NCBI GenBank assembly: GCA_023231425.1
Contig: JALNVI010000043.1
Location: 1 to 23,915, forward strand
DNA length: 23,915 bases
Direction of reading: 5' to 3'
Origin: Desulforhopalus sp.
Lineage (GTDB): Bacteria > Desulfobacterota > Desulfobulbia > Desulfobulbales > Desulfocapsaceae
Made by a program: the position numbers and the translations under genes. Under the pieces are notes generated by a model. It worked only from the letters and a program-made list of their open reading frames with translations, made no database searches and was not told the DNA's origin. Positions 21,557 through 23,915 of the stretch are shown piece after piece; the first letter of the stretch is position 1, and the number at the start of each line of letters is the position of its first letter.

Positions 21557-23915
21557 TTAAAGGGTAGCCTCCACTTCATTCATGATAAACGCCTCAAGCT
21601 GATCGCCAACTTTGATATCATTAAACTTCTCAACCCCGATACCGCACTCGTAGCCGCTGAGGACCTCTTTCGCATCATCCTTGAAGCGCTTGAGGGAATC
21701 AATTTTCCCGGTATAAACCACCACTCCATCACGCAGGACACGCACTCCCACCCCACGCTGCATTTTGCCGTCAAGGACAAAACAACCGGCAATAGCTCCA
21801 ATCTTTGGAACACTAAAGACATCGCGAACATCAGCGGTCCCAATAATTTCCTCTTCAAAGGAGGGGGCAAGCATGCCGACCATCGCCTTTTTGATATCGT
21901 CAAGAGCGTGGTAGATGACATCATAGGAGCGAACCTCAACACCTTCTTTTCCCGCCAGTTCTTTTACCTTGATAGACGGACGAACGTTAAAGCCGATAAT
22001 AATCGCGTCGGATGCTGAAGCGAGCAGGATATCCGATTCTGTTACAGCTCCGGTACCCTCATGCAGCACCTTAACCTTGATCTCATCGGTAGAAAGATCC
22101 TCTGCAGCCTTGGCAAAGGCCTGAAGAGTCCCCTGAACATCGGAACGGAGAACCACGCGCAATTCCTTGATCTCCCCTTGATTCAGTTGATCAAAAAGAT
22201 TCTCAAAAGTCACGCGGTTTTTAACAGCGAGACCACTTTCACGAACCTTGAAACTCCGTTCCTGACTGAGACTCCGCGCCATTTTCTCATCGGGAACGAC
22301 GATAAATTCATCCCCGGCACTCGGTACACCTGAGAGCCCCTGTACCTCTACCGGCATGGAGGGACCAGCCACCTCAATCCTGCGTTCACGGTCATCAAGC
22401 ATGGAACGAACCTTGCCACTGAACTGACCAACGATGAAATAATCACCGGTGCGCAGAGTTCCGTCCTGTATCAATACGGTGGCCACTGCGCCGCGCCCTT
22501 GATGCAACTGAGCTTCAACAACACGGCCACGTGCCTTGCGATTCGTATCGGCATGGAGTTCAAGGACCTCGGCAAGGAGCATAATGGCTTCAAGGAGAGC
22601 ATCGATACCAATATTTTTCTTGGCAGAGGTCTCCACGAACATGGTGTCGCCACCCCAGTCTTCCGGCATCAGATTGAGCTCAGAAAGCTCACGTTTCACC
22701 CGCTCAATATCGGCATTGTCCTTGTCGATTTTGTTCACTGCCACAATAATTGGCACATTGGCAGCCTTGGCGTGGGCAATTGCCTCTTTCGTCTGATCCA
22801 TGACACCGTCATCGGCAGCAACCACCAATACGATAATATCCGTGATCTGAGCACCGCGGGAACGCATTTCCGTAAAGGCGGCATGGCCTGGAGTATCAAC
22901 AAAGGTGATGTTTCCTGCGGCAGACCGAACATTGTAGGCCCCGATATGCTGGGTAATGCCTCCGGCTTCACCTTCAGCGACGTCACTTTTGCGAATAGCA
23001 TCGAGGATGGATGTCTTTCCATGATCGACATGGCCCATGACGGTAACAATCGGCGGACGATTTTTCTGGGATCCCCCCTCTTCAGCCTCTTCGAGAAGCT
23101 GCAGTCCAATCTCTTCTGTGATGCCCTGTTCAACCTCGTACTCAAATTCAGAGGCAATGATGACAGCGGTATCGAAATCGACCTGCTGATTGATGGTAGC
23201 CATAACTCCCATCCCCATCAGTTTACCGATAATCTCTCCCGCCTTGACCTTCATATTCAGGGCAAGATCGCCAACACTGAGGGATTCATAGACAGTAAAC
23301 TTCCGTTTACTGGCCTTCATCTCAGCAGCGAGTTGTATTGGTTTGGCATTTTTTTTACTTTTACGACGACGACCGCGGCCATCCGTCTCACCATAATCAG
23401 GACCGAAGTGGGTATACTTGACATTCTTCCCACCCCTTTTGTTGCGGCGATCCTGATCACGCTCTTCACTGTGCCCCACTTTTTTCCCTTTACGTTTTCC
23501 ACGGGCATCGCTTCCTGGGGCGCCAGTCGGAGCGGGAGCAGGGGGACGCCCAGCAACAGGAGGACGTCCAGCAACAGGGGGACGTCCAGGAGAACTTGGA
23601 CGCGGAGTAGAACCCGGGCGTGGAACAGGTCTACTCTTTTTCTTCGGACGGGAGGGAGACGGTTCAGCAGGAAGTTCAATACGACGCAGAATTCTTGCCG
23701 CTCCTTTGCGTAGAGGAGGGATCTCCAGTTTTCTCTCGGCCACTTTCTTCTCCACAGGTTTTTCTCCCCCGGGAGCTGCCGGTTTTTCTTCCACCTTTTT
23801 CTCCGTTGCTGTCGTTTTTATTGCAGTCTCTTCAGGAGCCACGGCCTCAACAAATGGTGCGGCCTTCACTCCGTTGTCAATTGATGCAACCTTCACTTCG
23901 TTGTCAATTCGTGCA
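21557..23915 (-). CDS. infB: Translation initiation factor IF-2 (5' end beyond window)
   Basis: IF-2 is the GTPase that places initiator tRNA on the 30S subunit. The frame is open to the window edge, so the true start lies outside. Visible parts, in order, are an acidic/KP-rich linker, a Pro-Arg-Gly stretch with GRPPVA repeats and a basic KKSKKNAKP segment. The IF2 N-domain follows (VYESLSVGDLALNMKVKAGEIIGKLMGMG). The G domain has VTVMGHVDHGKT (about 23010-23045), GGITQHIGAY, VDTPGHAAF, NKID and a SAK motif. Domains II-IV end in NEVEATL. The frame continues upstream of the GTG at 23896, which is therefore not the start. Confidence 0.98.
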   Translation of the reverse strand, partial: ARIDNEVKVASIDNGVKAAPFVEAVAPEETAIKTTATEKKVEEKPAAPGGEKPVEKKVAERKLEIPPLRKGAARILRRIELPAEPSPSRPKKKSRPVPRPGSTPRPSSPGRPPVAGRPPVAGRPPAPAPTGAPGSDARGKRKGKKVGHSEERDQDRRNKRGGKNVKYTHFGPDYGETDGRGRRRKSKKNAKPIQLAAEMKASKRKFTVYESLSVGDLALNMKVKAGEIIGKLMGMGVMATINQQVDFDTAVIIASEFEYEVEQGITEEIGLQLLEEAEEGGSQKNRPPIVTVMGHVDHGKTSILDAIRKSDVAEGEAGGITQHIGAYNVRSAAGNITFVDTPGHAAFTEMRSRGAQITDIIVLVVAADDGVMDQTKEAIAHAKAANVPIIVAVNKIDKDNADIERVKRELSELNLMPEDWGGDTMFVETSAKKNIGIDALLEAIMLLAEVLELHADTNRKARGRVVEAQLHQGRGAVATVLIQDGTLRTGDYFIVGQFSGKVRSMLDDRERRIEVAGPSMPVEVQGLSGVPSAGDEFIVVPDEKMARSLSQERSFKVRESGLAVKNRVTFENLFDQLNQGEIKELRVVLRSDVQGTLQAFAKAAEDLSTDEIKVKVLHEGTGAVTESDILLASASDAIIIGFNVRPSIKVKELAGKEGVEVRSYDVIYHALDDIKKAMVGMLAPSFEEEIIGTADVRDVFSVPKIGAIAGCFVLDGKMQRGVGVRVLRDGVVVYTGKIDSLKRFKDDAKEVLSGYECGIGVEKFNDIKVGDQLEAFIMNEVEATL
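23541..23590. repeat. 18-nt tandem repeats inside infB (GRPPVA)
   Basis: Near-identical 18-base units encode GRPPVA, GRPPVA and GRPPAP in the flexible linker of IF-2. The copies differ at third positions, so this is an older, slightly diverged in-frame expansion. Confidence 0.7.
23863..23915. repeat. 27-nt tandem repeat at the window edge, inside infB
   Basis: CCTTCACTCCGTTGTCAATT followed by GATGCAA (23863-23889) is repeated as CCTTCACTTCGTTGTCAATT followed by CGTGCA (23890-23915). The unit encodes nine residues, V-K-x-A-x-I-D-N-(E/G). The array runs off the window, so its copy number is unknown. Confidence 0.75.

Noticed and set aside
22499..23713. Long plus-strand frame opposite infB
   Set aside because: Shadow of the IF-2 coding sequence, whose GTPase motifs are all intact on the minus strand.

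Overview
The window looks like a chromosomal segment of a Gram-negative, anaerobic or respiratory bacterium, plausibly a Desulfobulbales-type member of the Desulfobacterota. That placement is inference. It rests on the mix of octaheme and tetraheme c-type cytochromes, membrane c-di-GMP enzymes with large extracytoplasmic sensors, a DUF4080-type radical SAM protein and the classic infB-rbfA-nrnA-truB-rpsO-pnp order. No rRNA or tRNA gene was seen. Both window edges cut genes: a radical SAM gene on the left and infB on the right.

Left part (1-11 kb), mostly single genes. A truncated B12-binding/radical SAM gene (minus) diverges from a secreted or cytoplasmic cyclophilin-FKBP fusion (plus). Next come a membrane diguanylate cyclase (minus), a DUF389 membrane protein (minus), a membrane HD-GYP phosphodiesterase (plus) and the protein AMPylase SelO (plus). 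The diguanylate cyclase and the HD-GYP protein are opposing c-di-GMP enzymes 2.4 kb apart. The gaps hold several copies of an undescribed 130-185 bp dispersed repeat, the last codons and right-end hairpin of an IS200/IS605-type tnpB, and an orphan intrinsic terminator that suggests a small RNA.

Middle (11-14.25 kb). A gene-poor stretch holds two copies of a direct repeat; one copy is interrupted by about 260 bp. Next is a two-gene minus-strand operon: a tetraheme NapC/NrfH-type quinol dehydrogenase followed by an octaheme hydroxylamine-oxidoreductase-like cytochrome, ended by a strong terminator. This is the HaoCA arrangement, which would pass quinol electrons to a periplasmic nitrogen-oxide or hydroxylamine reductase. 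A dispersed-repeat copy sits directly upstream of it. Beyond lies a possible miniature transcription unit (promoter, two tiny ORFs, hairpin).

Right part (14.25-23.9 kb), all minus strand. It holds an AdiA-like arginine decarboxylase, then the translation/RNA-processing cluster transcribed from the right edge: infB (partial), rbfA, nrnA and truB, tightly coupled by 2-nt gaps or a 4-nt overlap. rpsO and pnp follow. Each has its own leader with hairpins and each is followed by its own intrinsic terminator. No dispersed-repeat copy was seen in this conserved cluster.
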